Assembly (NCBI GenBank): GCA_034401135.1
Contig: JAWZSP010000004.1
Coordinates: 310,001-374,000, forward strand
Length of the DNA stretch: 64,000 bases
Direction of reading: 5' to 3'
Origin: Volutella citrinella
Lineage: Eukaryota > Ascomycota > Sordariomycetes > Hypocreales > Nectriaceae
A program made the position numbers and the translations under genes. Shown piece by piece: positions 8,884 through 20,191 of the stretch (position 1 is its first letter; each line of letters starts with the position of its first letter). The notes under the pieces were generated by a model, which was not told the DNA's origin, did not search any database, and saw only the letters and a program-made list of their open reading frames with translations.

Positions 8884-11178
8884 TCAAGGCCTCTCTCCTG
8901 CCTCACGCGTCGCCTTCTTCCGCAGCCACGCCTCGCGCATGGCCGTCCTAATCGTCTCCTCGCCAGCCGCAAAGTTGGCCTTGGATACCTTGACCAGCAT
9001 GTCGATTTGCTCGGGCGTCCACACCAGGTTGTACGAGCCCGAGAACTTGGCCGTAGACGGGTCGAAGCCCTCAACGGCCGCGTTGTTGGGCAGTATGGGC
9101 ATGTAGATCATGGTGCACTCCTTGCCAAACGTCGGCGCCGGCGGGTTCGTCACGGTGCGCCCGTACGAGTCGGTGACGGTGGCGGGCCGCTCAAAGGGCA
9201 CGCCGTCGTAGATTTGCGCATACAGGCCCTCGTAGCTCTTGGGCGGTTTGGGCTCGTCTGCGGTGCTGTTTCGCTTCGATCCACGCTTGGATCCCTTGGT
9301 CGATCCCTTGGTCGACCCCTTGGTCGACTCTGCCTTGGACGCCGCTTTCGAGCCCTTGAGCGCATCCGTGCTGTCTCCCGGCCTGCTCTCTTTTGGCTGA
9401 CGCTCGTCCTCTTCCCTGACCTCGGTGGCCTCGCTGCGCCCAGAATCACCGCCGGAGTCACCATTCATCTTTTCATCTGTCTCTCCCTCCTTGGCCGGCT
9501 CCGCTCGCTTGGTAAACTTGACCCCCCGACGGCTTCCGATCTGGTCGACTCGCTCCTGGAACACATCCGCCTGCACGTCACTCGAAGCGTCTAGGTTGAT
9601 GATGATGTCCATATCTCGCTTCGGATGGAGAAGCACATATGTCGGGCAGTTGTTGTCCATGCCACTGTCAATCAGCTCCAGCGTCGTCGAGTTCTCGATC
9701 CCGATGTGCTTCTTCTGGCCAGGCTGCAGCGGCGAGCACTGGTAGAGAAAGTTGTGCTCGTCGACGGCGTGCAGCGGATGGTGGTTGCCAAACTCCTCGG
9801 TGCCCTTTTCCCCCCAGCACCACGTCACCTGCCGGGCCATGCCTCGGATTCCGCTGCCAAAGAGTCCAACAGACAGGTTGCGGTTAATGGTCGACAGGTA
9901 CGATGTGAGGGGGGCGGCGGGCGCGCTGGTCGCAAGGCCCATTAGCAGCGACATGGATTGTTCGGGGAGTTGCATTGTCGACTTTCCCTGCGCGAAGGGG
10001 CGCCCAAATCCCCAGGTCGGACACCAGCCCTCGATCTCGTCACAGCCTATTTCATACGGACTCATCTCAAACCACTGATACCAGGTGTTGGGCGCCTGAT
10101 TCTTTCCGCCATTGGCCGCTTCCCCTTCCTCGACAGGTCGCGCCGCTCCCTCGTCCCATTCCGTAAGTCGCTCGTGGCGGATCGCCGTCATGATGGGCAG
10201 GGGCTCTTTTCCGGTGTCAGTGTGCTTCCTCACCTTGGAGAACTGGCGCCAGGTGGGGTGGGAATTGGCGACATCGCGCTCCTTGATGTGCCCAAACTCC
10301 AGCTTGGCATCGCCTTGGAAGAAGATCCAGCCGCAGGTGAGCACCGCGTACAGGTCCATGGCGTACGTATCGAGCCCGCTCTTTCGCTTCTGTATCAGCG
10401 GTCCCAGCGTGACTTTGGCGCCGCCGGGGACACTGAGGATGGCCCGAATGGCGTCGCTGGACAGAGGGTGGTATGGCGAGAATCTCATCTTGCAGTGCTC
10501 CATGACAGCCTGCAGATCACAGTCGGCGAGCGAGTAGTATGCGCCCAGCGCCCAGCACGAGCCCGAGACACCGGCGACGTAGGTCAGGCAGTCCCAGAGG
10601 CCGCGCTCCTTCATCGCCTCGGCGTAGCCCAGGCATCCGATCATGGCGCGGAACCCTCCGCCGCTCCCTCCAAAAGATATCACTGGAACGTCATCCGGAT
10701 GAACTTGTTCCAGCTCGACGCCGATGAACTTTGCGAAGCTGCGCCACGTAATTTCCTTTCGTTTTGCCAGAAACGCCAGCTCCTCTGGGCAGAGATCCAG
10801 TCCGCGTCGAACCTCGGCGACCATGTTGATCTCGGGGTACAGCGCAGGGTCCTTCATCTCGAGCTTGACGCGAGTCTTGAGGGCGGCCATGCCCAAAATT
10901 ATCTTGGTGTCCTGGATGGCCTCGGGGAAGGCAGGCTTGATGACGTGTTGCCAAAAGTGCCTCCAATTGCGCTTGAAGAAGCCGAGTTTCTTCTCCTTCT
11001 CTTGCTCCTCTTCGTCCTCTTCGTGCAGGGGCGCCAGTCCATGCGCGTAGCTGGTGCGTGTCGGACCTACAACGAATGGCTTCTGCTTCTGCTTCTTCAG
11101 AAGCTCGGCCTCGTACTGCTGTTGCTCATACGTCTCAGACCGGCCGAGACGAGGCTGGAATCGCTCATTGGTGTCCAT
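8884..11178 (-). CDS. Cytosolic phospholipase A2-like (patatin/cPLA2 catalytic domain) lipase
   Basis: A single exon of 764 aa. The catalytic domain shows the oxyanion loop GGSGGG (residues 170-175) and the nucleophile elbow GVSGS with Ser205, both hallmarks of the lysophospholipase/cPLA2 catalytic domain. The acid partner is probably in the segment LIDSGMDNNCP. There is no N-terminal signal peptide and the first 65 residues are charged (Glu/Lys runs), so a cytosolic or peripheral membrane location is likely, unlike secreted plb1-type phospholipase B. Family activity: hydrolysis of acyl chains from glycerophospholipids through a Ser-Asp dyad. A low-complexity region between the core and the C-terminal segment includes three KGST-type repeats (DNA 9290-9325). 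The conserved C-terminal lid-side sequence (YDGVPFERPATVTDSYG) confirms the frame through to the end. Confidence 0.88.
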   Translation of the reverse strand: MDTNERFQPRLGRSETYEQQQYEAELLKKQKQKPFVVGPTRTSYAHGLAPLHEEDEEEQEKEKKLGFFKRNWRHFWQHVIKPAFPEAIQDTKIILGMAALKTRVKLEMKDPALYPEINMVAEVRRGLDLCPEELAFLAKRKEITWRSFAKFIGVELEQVHPDDVPVISFGGSGGGFRAMIGCLGYAEAMKERGLWDCLTYVAGVSGSCWALGAYYSLADCDLQAVMEHCKMRFSPYHPLSSDAIRAILSVPGGAKVTLGPLIQKRKSGLDTYAMDLYAVLTCGWIFFQGDAKLEFGHIKERDVANSHPTWRQFSKVRKHTDTGKEPLPIMTAIRHERLTEWDEGAARPVEEGEAANGGKNQAPNTWYQWFEMSPYEIGCDEIEGWCPTWGFGRPFAQGKSTMQLPEQSMSLLMGLATSAPAAPLTSYLSTINRNLSVGLFGSGIRGMARQVTWCWGEKGTEEFGNHHPLHAVDEHNFLYQCSPLQPGQKKHIGIENSTTLELIDSGMDNNCPTYVLLHPKRDMDIIINLDASSDVQADVFQERVDQIGSRRGVKFTKRAEPAKEGETDEKMNGDSGGDSGRSEATEVREEDERQPKESRPGDSTDALKGSKAASKAESTKGSTKGSTKGSKRGSKRNSTADEPKPPKSYEGLYAQIYDGVPFERPATVTDSYGRTVTNPPAPTFGKECTMIYMPILPNNAAVEGFDPSTAKFSGSYNLVWTPEQIDMLVKVSKANFAAGEETIRTAMREAWLRKKATREAGERP
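9290..9325 (-). repeat. 12-nt tandem repeat inside the lipase gene (KGST-type repeats)
   Basis: Three near-identical 12-nt units (gatcccttggtc on the plus strand) encode Gly/Ser/Thr/Lys repeats in a disordered loop. They are in frame, so copy-number change would alter length without a frameshift. Confidence 0.85.
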
Positions 11179-11708
11179 GACGGCGCGCGATGCGCTGCCT
11201 CACCAGCAGAGCCTGTGAATCGAATTGAGGCTGCCGATTGACTGCTGAGGGGTTGTTTGGTGATTGATTGAGCCGCGGCCAAGCAAGCATTGCAGCCTCG
11301 CCTATGGCGGCGACGAGTCCTGGGCCCATGGTCCCTTCGTGTCTCGATCATTGGCTTACGCTGCAGTCTGTTATTTACTTGCGACCGCAGGATACTCGTC
11401 CTGTAACCCGCGGTGCGGTGAGCTGCCTGGTACTCGGCCGTACCTCGCCCGTCACAATCTGGATGATGCTCCTTCGTCCATGTGGTGCAACGCTGCGATC
11501 GGATTGGTGGCGCACGGAAGGCCGGAACACAGTCATCCCCTGGCTGACGCAGCGCAAAAAGAGGCGAACGTTCATTAGCCACGGGAATAAAATGAATGTG
11601 GCTGCAGGCCGCAGACTTTTGTGTAAGTGATACGATAGTTCATACTAATAGCTGTTGTCAAAGATGACAGCCAGATTCAAGATGCGCATCAACGCAACAA
11701 ACCGCTAA
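11179..11708. other. Intergenic region between lipase 5' end and IleRS 3' end
   Basis: About 530 bp that must contain the lipase promoter and the 3' end of the tRNA synthetase gene. No supported gene. Confidence 0.5.
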
Positions 11709-14700
11709 CTAATCTCTCATCTCAACCAACCGCAGCAGAAAATTCAACTCTCCAACGATCTGCTCCTCCTCCAACAGGACCCGCTCGGGCTTTTCATCCC
11801 CAGAAAACTCCACGGGTCCGCTCAGCAGCCGTGTAAACACGCCCTGCTGGGAAGCAACCAAGTCTGCAAGGCCCGCGTCCCCAGCGTCGCCTACGATGCT
11901 GCATTGATGCAAAACGGCATCCGTCTCCGAGAGACCAGCCCTTCTCCTCAGCATCTGGATCTTGCTGACCATCTTCCGAGCCAGGCCCTCTTTGGCGAGC
12001 TCAGCATCGTCTGTCGTGTCCAGTAGCACAACCATGTCTGGCCCAAACTCTGCCTCCCACCGCGCGCCTCCGTCGCCCACCGCATTTTCCTTTCCAGTGA
12101 CGCGAACAATCGCGAGGTCCTCTTCTCCTAGCTCAATGCCCCCAATCTCCATCCTCTTTTCCTTGAGGAACACACGTAGCTCCTCCTGGGAAAGTGACGG
12201 CAACGCATCGCGAACCACCTTGACCTGCTTCTTCAGCTTCTTCCCGAGTGTCGGCCAATCGACCTTGGCCTCAAGGTGAATGTTGTACTGAGCCTCATCA
12301 CTCGTCACCGTCATTTCTCGCACATTGAGCTCGTCCAGGATGTATCGCTGGAGCAGCAGAATGTCCGCAATGATGTGAGCATCTGCAACGACAACGAGGC
12401 GTCGGAGGGGAGTTTTCAGATACATGCCAGTGCGCTCCCGGGCAATTCTGCCGAGCTGGATGACCTTTTGCATGGACGCAACCTTCTGCTCGACATCCTT
12501 GTCCATCAAAGATTTTTGTGCCGTCGGAAATGGCAGGAAGTGAACGCTTCGAGTGTCCTTGAAACGCTCCAGGTCCCCGATACTCGGTCGCAATAGCTGG
12601 AAGATGTGATCTGTGATGAATGGAGTGAATGGGGCCAGCGCTCGGACAATAGTGAACAAGATCTCGAGAAGAGTGTTTAGAGCTGCCGTTGTGTCCTCGA
12701 CTCCAAGGCTACCCTTATGTCTATTGCGGTTGAATCGGATGTACCAGTCACATAAGTTGTGGGTGAATTGCACCAAGCGCGGCACAACAGTATACAGTCG
12801 ATATGCTTCGCAACCAGTTAGGAATTGTTCAAGGGGACGTCCTGCGGGGATGGTTTGGAGGAATACTCACCTGCCAGCTCTTGTTCCATGTACTCCAGGA
12901 GACTCTGGCAATCTGCCAGAATCCACTTGTCCATGGTATTGGTGATTTTTTCAGGATCCAGAGACGACTTGAACACCAGTCCCGTCTTCTTGGTGTACAA
13001 ATCTTGCTGCACCGCGAAGAAGTTATAGCTGTTCCACAACGGAATCAGAACGCGAGCCACCACGTCCTTAACCGCCGACTCCTTGAAACGGATGGGCTCG
13101 GCACGCACGACAGGCGAGTTGATGAGATACAGCCGGAGCGCATCAGAGCCGTGCTTGTTGATCATCTCGAGGGGATCCGGGTAGTTCTTTAGTCGCTTGG
13201 ACATCTTCTTTCCGTCCTCGGCGAGAACGATGCCGTTGACGATGCAGTTCTTGAAGGGAGACCTGCCAAACAGCAGATTGCCGATGACTGTCAGGGTGTA
13301 GAACCATCCACGCGTTTGATCGAGTCCCTCGGCGATGAAGTCAGCTGGAAACAGGTCCTTGTTGAACTTTTCGGCGTTTTCGAAAGGGAAGTGCTGCGAG
13401 GCGTAGGGCATGCTTCCAGATTCAAACCTATAGATTGGATCAGCCCAGACCTTTCCTGCTCACTTTTTGGTCGCATCATTTCTTACCAGCAGTCGAAAAT
13501 TTCGTCAATGCGCCGAAGCATTCCCTTCCCTTGCTTGGAAGGGATGGTGATGCCGTCCACCTTGTCCCGGTGCAGATCGTCAATCTCGCCGGAGAAGCCG
13601 CTCAGTTCCTTGAGCTCCTCGATGCTGCCCACGCAGACAACCTCTTCAAAGTCCTCGCTGGCCCACAGCGGGATCGGGGTGCCCCAGTATCTGTTCCGCG
13701 AGACGTTCCAGTCATGGGAGTTGGCCACCCAGTTAGCAAACCGCTTGTCCTTGACGTGCTGGGGCACCCAGTTCGTCTTTTCGAGGTTGTCCAGCATTGT
13801 GGTCTTGTGGTCGGATACTTTGATGAACCAGGACGACACAGCCCTCCGGATGAGCTGCGTGTCCGACCTCCAGCAGAACTTGTCGACGTGCATGACCTGG
13901 CTGTCGACCACGAGCCGGCCAGTTGCGCGTAGATCCCGGAGAATGGCCTTGTCGGCAGCCTTGACATGCTGTCCCGCGTAATCTAAAACCTCAGCGGTGA
14001 AGCATCCTTTATCGTCGACGGGGCAGGGTGGCAGGCGCTGGGGGGTGATGAGCCCTGCAGCCACCGCAGCGTCATAGTCCTCCTGTCCAAAGGCTGGGGC
14101 TTGATGTACTAGGCCCGTTCCTTGTTCGGCTTCTACGTAGTCGGCACCAATGACGTGGAAGCAGTCTGGATACTTGTCGGTGAAGTATTGAAACATGGGC
14201 TCGTACTTCCACCCCAGCATTGACCGTCCCGCAAGCTTTTCCACCACCTTGTACTTGGCCTTCTTGGGGTTCTTGAAGACCTGGGGCAAGGATGACTCTA
14301 GCAAGATGAAGTTGTGTTGTGTTGTCTCATCAAAGACTTTGACGTATTCAAACTCTGGGTGGACGGCGATGAATAAGTTGGAGGGGAGGGTCCACGGGGT
14401 GGTCGTGTAGACCAGCAACGACGTCTTCTCGTGGCCTGGCACTCCAAGAACCGGAAATGACACGACGATGGCTGGGTCTTGGGTCATCTTCTCGTTCTGC
14501 TTGGCCTCCATCTGGCTCAAGGGCGTGCAGAGTGCTGTCGAGTACGGCATGATCTGGTACGCCCTGTACACGAGACCTTTATCAAAGAGCTGCTTGAAAA
14601 CCCACCAGCAGGACTCCATGAACCGGACATCCATCGACTGAAGCAGCTGTCAGTGAGCTGTGGAGCCGGAGCAGAGTGAAAGGTCAACCCACCTTGTAGT

Positions 14701-15186
14701 CATTGTCAAAGTCGATCCAGCGCCCTAGCCGCTCAATGGTGCTCCTCCACTCGCTCGCATATTTCATCACGATGGCCCTGCACTCGGCGTTGTATTTTTC
14801 AATGCCCATCTGCATGACAGCGTCCCGACCCGAGATGCCGAGCTTCTTATCAATCTCGTATTCGATCGGAAGTCCATGGGTGTCCCAGCCAAAACGCCGC
14901 TCGACATGGTAACCCTTCATGGACCAGTACCTAGGAATGATGTCTTTGATGGTCGAAGCCAGGAGATGGCCGTAATGAGGAAGGCCTGTTGCGGTGCTTG
15001 TCAGTTTCTTCTCTGCGGCGGGTTTAGCCTCGCTGCGTCATTTAGCATACCGGTTGCAAAGGGCGGTCCATCGTAGAAGTTGTAGTGTTCCCCATCTTTC
15101 GTCAGGTCCAGCTGCGTCTGGAAGGCGTCGATTTCCTTCCAGTATTTCAGCATGTCCTCCTCGACCTGAGGCAAGTTGACGGCCAT
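11709..15186 (-). CDS. ils1: Cytoplasmic isoleucyl-tRNA synthetase
   Basis: Five exons (15051-15186, 14693-14985, 13487-14637, 12871-13427, 11709-12805) give 1077 aa, close to the 1072 aa of yeast Ils1. This class I synthetase joins Ile to tRNA-Ile for cytosolic translation. The HIGH-type motif is HYGH (residues 49-52). The first intron splits the conserved [10 protein letters not shown] segment between Thr45 and Gly46, and only acceptor 14986 restores it. WDTHGLP, the CP1 editing domain with TTTPWTLP, and KMSKR (601-605) follow. The C-terminal part has the anticodon-binding helical bundle ([14 protein letters not shown]) and the eukaryotic extension. There is no mitochondrial targeting sequence. 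All intron phases match and the total is divisible by three. Confidence 0.96.
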
Positions 15187-15683
15187 GGTGGCGGCTCGGG
15201 AGAGGATGAAGAAGTCTCAGTTGATTCGCAATCCTGGTGCCAAGTTCGAAATAAGTGGTTGTCGATGCGACTTCAAAATACGTTGGAGGAAGAATCAAGG
15301 ATGGTCGAGGTTGGAGTTGAGGTGACTATAACAGGCGAGAGTGGTGACTCAGGCGGGGTAGGAAATCGGATTGCACAGTTGGTACTTTGGCTCATGCTGC
15401 GGCCTGCTTATGTGACTGCAACACCAAATGACTCACTTCGATTCAACTTATACGACAGGCCATGGCAATTCAACTTGGACCATCAATCTTTTAATGGGAA
15501 TAATGTAAATTCAAATCGATAGCTGCTGCTATCGTAACATGGTATCATGATAGTCCGTGATGCTGCTTCTTGCTAGAAACTGCCCAGCAAGAAGTCAGCA
15601 GCCCCTGCATCTTCCTATCCGGTACCGGCCTGATAACGCCACACATAAGTTCGCCTCCCAGATGTCTTGCAAGTTACACATCC
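15187..15683. other. Intergenic region upstream of IleRS
   Basis: About 500 bp, mildly AT-rich at 15420-15550. It is the promoter of the minus-strand tRNA synthetase and the 3' flank of the next gene. No gene is visible. Confidence 0.5.
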
Positions 15684-16382
15684 TCATAAGCTTGTGAGAA
15701 ATGCAGCAACGACGGTAATCACTAACGTCCTCCCAAGCAAATCACCTCTTGAGAGCGCCGGTGCAGCTGACTGTTCCTGCGATACTCCCGTCTCCTTTGG
15801 AAGCACCAAGCTCGGCAGCGTAGCAGTGGCCGGTCCTTGAAAGGTCATGGTGCGCTGTGACTGAAGTGGCGTAGAGAGGTTGATGGTGAACATTAGAGAG
15901 ACAGATTTAGAGGCCTCGCTGAACGACGTCGCATCAGGATTTGGCGCCTCGAGCGTTTTGTTTCGCTCCCCCTGTTGCGAAACGACGCTCGAAGGCAGCG
16001 GTCCGACCTCGAATTCGTTCTTCTTGCACAGCGAGTACCAGTATTCCATGGCTGTCTCCGGGTTGGTCTTGTCCAGCTTCATGACATACTCGCAGTTGCG
16101 GCATCTTGGATCGACGTGTTAGCTCTTGACTGTTGTCGATAGCAGGAAAACCTTGATTCGCATCACGTACTCTTGAGATGCCTGGACCCAGCCGTCGGCG
16201 CAGAGGCACTTGTAGTATTCCTTGTCCTTCTTGTTCGTGCATGAGCCCATCAGCTCCTGCTGGGCGGCACATATCGATCCTATCGCCCTGCAGTAGTTTA
16301 TGGGGGTGATGGCCGACACCAGGCTGGAGAAGACCAGCAAGATGCTGATGGCAACGCCGGGTGATGGACAGCAGCGAGGCAT
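15684..16382 (-). CDS. Small secreted or GPI-anchored Cys-rich protein
   Basis: Exons 16171-16382 and 15684-16104 give 210 aa; the 66-bp intron is GT-AG and in phase. Start 16382 (MPRCCPSPG) is chosen because a signal peptide (ISILLVFSSLVSA) follows directly; the upstream in-frame Met would bury it. The mature N-terminal domain has about eight Cys in roughly 50 residues (CRAIGSIC, SC, KCLC, CRNC). A Ser/Thr/Pro-rich stalk follows, then a terminal hydrophobic segment (LVITVVAAFLTSL) without charged residues after it, as in GPI-anchor signals. The spacing does not match a CFEM domain well. A cell-surface or wall role is inferred. It is divergent from the 839-aa membrane protein gene across 563 bp. 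Confidence 0.72.
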
Positions 16383-16945
16383 GGCGATGGGGAGATGTCG
16401 CAGGTCGCGTGGCCAGAAACGCACAGCCGCGCGACCCCGACACTGTCTGCCCACGGGCGATCTGCTGCAAGCTAAATACCTGCACGGGGGGCCTAGTGTC
16501 ACACTTCAGCCTCTGTGCGGGTACGGTACCGGTGTGTGACTGTGTCCCATGCCGGGCTGCCTTTCGAGGTCAAGGGCCGCTGCTGGACCAGGGCAAGGGA
16601 CGCCTTGCAACGTATGCTTAGCAGGGAAGCTTCTTTCTGAAAGGCGAACTAGTTTAGTCCTGGCACAGTCATTGGCCCTTGAGCTGGCCCTATCTGACAC
16701 AAAGTGGGCACCGTGTTTCGTAAAGGATGCTAAAGACGGACGCCAGGACCCCTTGCGGGGCAGCTGGAAGCCAACCTGCTCGAGGAGATTGGCCAGCGGA
16801 GGATGCTGGACCTGGAAGGGCTGAACAAGTAGGAATCTGTGTGGCACCAGGTCAGACCGTTGGATAATAAAGCACGCCGTCGTCCGCTCTCATCCTGGTA
16901 CGAACAAGATTCTAGTCCTCTGCTGCATCGTCAGCCACAGCCACC
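16383..16945. promoter_or_regulatory. Divergent intergenic promoter region
   Basis: 563 bp separate two genes transcribed outward (the Cys-rich surface protein to the left, the 839-aa membrane protein to the right), so both promoters must lie here. No clear TATA box was picked out. The ORFs inside it are motif-free. Confidence 0.5.
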
Positions 16946-19607
16946 ATGGCCGAGCTCACGGTGGGATATGTTGCCGGTGTCATCGCCGCCGGCATTCTAG
17001 TCGGTAAGCCCATAATTGAAGCTTTGGTTTGAGTCGTTCCAGTGCTGATTCGGCCACCAAAAGCCAAGCTATGGTGTCCAACGGCATTGACATTTCTGCT
17101 TGCCGGACAGATGAGCAACGAGGAGGCCTCTTCAACATGGTCAGTCCTGCGATGTGCCGCCCACTTCTTTCTGCTAACAGTTCAAGCACAGGTCAACTGC
17201 CGGCAGGTTCCTGCATAGCTCAATGTGGCCGCTGCTTCTGCGGGCAGACACCTTTCAAGTCCGCGGCCTGCCAAGGATCGTCGCCTCCATCATCATGGCG
17301 CTTCCCCTGACCAGCGTCCTCGTGTCCCTGGCCGGTGTCATCACGCCGCTGGGTCTGTATGAAGAAGATGTGCCCGATAGCGGGCTGGAAAGGGCACGGT
17401 TCCAATATGTGCGCGACTCGAGTGGGTTCTACGACGGCACATCCAGGCGAGACGGCGCAAAGTTCACTCGGGTCTTCGCCGTGAGCAACTTCTGCCCCGT
17501 CCCATGTCCCTACTCGTCGGATGAGCCGACTACCATGGTTGTCAACGGCTTGGGCTTCAACTGCTCTAGCAACTACAACGTCTCCACGTCGGTGCCCCAG
17601 ATCGTGCAGGACATTTACAGCAGCGGGACTGCAAACACCAAGTCAACCATTGCCAACTTCTTCGACATCCAGTGGCGCCAGCTGAGCAGCAGATTCCAGC
17701 TAGAGTTTGACGATGGAAGGCCATTTCCCGTCGGCTCTTTCCGACTGCTGGAGAGCCTGGCCCTGGTCGACGACTATCGAGCAGTCGAGGGCTTGATCGT
17801 CGACTCCAAGAACGGCGCCATCGGGTTCCGCAACCACACGCTGCCGGTTGGCTTCAGGCGAGGGGCCACCTGGTCAGAGGACATCCTCTTCATGGAGCCC
17901 GACGTGCAGTGCGCGGACAACGGTGTGTCGATTGACTTTACAATCAGCACGAGCCAGGGGTCGTCCACGTTGACCGAGTCCAAGAACTGGACCCTCGTCG
18001 ACAGGGGCGGGTTCGCCAACTTTGACAAGACGGTGCCCGACCCAGACTTCAACCCGTCCAACGTGCCGGACCTCGCCAAGAGAGCAAAGTACGCCTCGTG
18101 GTTCTGGAGGGCGTACACGATGGGCTACATGAACGCCACCAACATCCGAAACGGAGCCAACGACACGAGCACGCCTCTGCGGTATATCGAGTCTGAAGTT
18201 GGCAAGTCGTTTGAGATTCCGGAAGACAAGTATAGAAGAACGACGGCCATGGACTTTTCGAACCTCTTTGGCAATCATCTCGGCATGACGATAGGTACAG
18301 CCAAGGAGACCAAGTATGAGAACCCGTTCAATGTGACACCTGCCAACTTTGAAAGCATCAGTACGTCCAGCCCCGGCACAGTTTTCCTCATCAGGGGCTA
18401 ACATCTACTAGAAAAGATATGCCAAGGCACCAACTACAACGCGCCGATCCGGCCAAACACGACGTACGTTGCCTGCAACGTCATCCGCGGAATCCCAAGC
18501 AGGCTGGACGGCGACGGCCTGATCTTTGCCGACAACAGCAGGTGGTCAGCGCCTACATATATCTGCGCGTCGGCCATCAAAGCCACGATCAAGCGCGTCA
18601 CCTTTTTCCACAACGGCACCAGTGACGACCTCAAGAACCTGGAGATTACCAAGATCCAAGACAAGCAGTACAAGTCGGACGAGGGCATGCCCCTCTGGGG
18701 CTTCGAGGACTGGTACCTGCGAATCAACGAATTCGCGCCCATCTGGGGCCTCGTCAACCCGGCGTACGAGAACTACCCCAATGTCACCACCCTCAGGCAG
18801 CCGTCGCTGTACATGCTTGGCTCGGCCGACATCCTCTCCGGGAGCACCACGTCGAGATACACGCAGTGGAACATTGCGGGAGCCCTCGGCCCCATCCAGG
18901 CCATGAACGCCATCGCCGGGTGGTCGTACGAGTCAACATCAGACCCCTCGACCCTGTACTTCTCCGGCGCGGCGAGCATGAGTCTGTGGCTCAAGTGGCG
19001 CGAGCTCTCCAGCTCGGCCGACAAGCTCCCCAAGATCATCAAGCTGCTGTGGACAGACGTGGCGGCCTCGGCCATGGTGGGCACCAAGGGCACGCTGGGG
19101 AGAGCCAACGACCAGCCCGGCGAGGCACCCGCCATGAGCGTCCGGCCCACCGTCCACAGGATCAGGTACCGCTGGGCCTTTGTCATTCCGGCTTTTGTCG
19201 TCGCGCTGCTGTTCGTGGCTGTGACGCTGACGGCGGCGACGTCGTTGCTCGCTGGGCGCTCTACCATCGCGGGCGTGGACCAGCGCCTCAAGCAGACGTC
19301 TGTGGGACGCGTCCTGACGACTGTCTTTTACCCGCGAGTGAGCGACTTTAGCATGACGAGCCTCGACTGGACGGCCGCCAACGGAGCCAAGAGGATGGAT
19401 CTCGGAGGCGGCGTGACGCCCGTGGAGGGTGCGAATGTTTCCAGTGAGGATGGTGGCAAGGACGCGCCGCCGTTACCGCCTCCAGATTCGCGCCCAGCTG
19501 CGGTCACGGATCAGCAGGTCCATGAATATTATCAGCAGGATGGCAGGCAGCCCGAGTCGTTTGAAGAGAGGCCCGTGAGCCCACCCAGCCCGCAGCCCAA
19601 GAAGTGA
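16946..19607 (+). CDS. Fungal conserved multi-span membrane protein of unknown function
   Basis: Exons 16946-17003, 17043-17139, 17192-18360 and 18412-19607 give 839 aa; the introns (39, 52 and 51 bp) restore one continuous frame. Hydrophobic segments lie at the N-terminus (about residues 5-21 and 29-44), at 81-103 (IVASIIMALPLTSVLVSLAGV) and at 697-720 near the C-terminus. Between the last two is a long, N-glycosylatable domain of about 590 residues (several N-x-S/T, Cys pairs CPVPC and VC), which should be extracytoplasmic. The tail is Pro/Ser-rich. The segment QMSNEEASSTWSTAGRFLHSS looks like that of a large family of hypothetical proteins in sordariomycetes. No catalytic motif is visible and no function can be assigned. 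Confidence 0.82.
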
Positions 19608-20191
19608 AGTTCTGCGTGTAATATTCGGCTTGAGCCTGAATTGATAAAATATCCGTACCTACTTGTATATAGTCTAAATTAAAAATAAAACTAAGGCACG
19701 GGTCAAATGACCCTTCATCCAAAGGCCGCGAAAAAGTAGTCAGCATGCCATGTTCTGTGCACGCATTCGCCATATTTCATGCCCCTGATCGTAATCGGTC
19801 CTCTGTCCAGAATGAAACACTCAATAACAGCCGTGGCCTTGATTCAATCAGAAATAACAGCATATGTTCCAAGCCGTCGATATCAGCCTCCCACCAAAGC
19901 GTCAGACGGGGAATATGCTGCCAATGGTGTGGCTTATCGGCTGGCTACCCCTCCATCCATTTCCATTTCAATCTCACTGGATGCAACCTCAAAGTCAATG
20001 ACGTCTACAAACGCCCGTGCCCGCGGCCCGAAAGTTTGTCTTGGTGCCTCTTTCAACCACCGGGATAGTCTTCTCTCTAGCCTAGTCCAGTAGTATCAGT
20101 ACTAGTGGTCTGGCAGCCCTCTCTTGACATTCCGGCTGACCCTCGCCAAACCCTGGCAACCGCCCAGCCCTCGCACGCCGCTGTCCATACG
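19608..20191. other. Intergenic region before the MFS transporter
   Basis: About 580 bp holding the 3' flank of the membrane protein gene and the promoter and leader of the transporter. No gene is supported. Confidence 0.45.

Noticed and set aside
9958..11241. 427-aa plus-strand ORF opposite the lipase gene
   Set aside because: No motif, Leu/Arg-rich composition. The minus strand has GGSGGG and GVSGS and is clearly the coding one.
14986..15050. GT-AG splice of IleRS intron 1 at the nearer AG (14997)
   Set aside because: It would shift the frame or break [10 protein letters not shown]. The distal AG at 14986 restores the conserved motif exactly.
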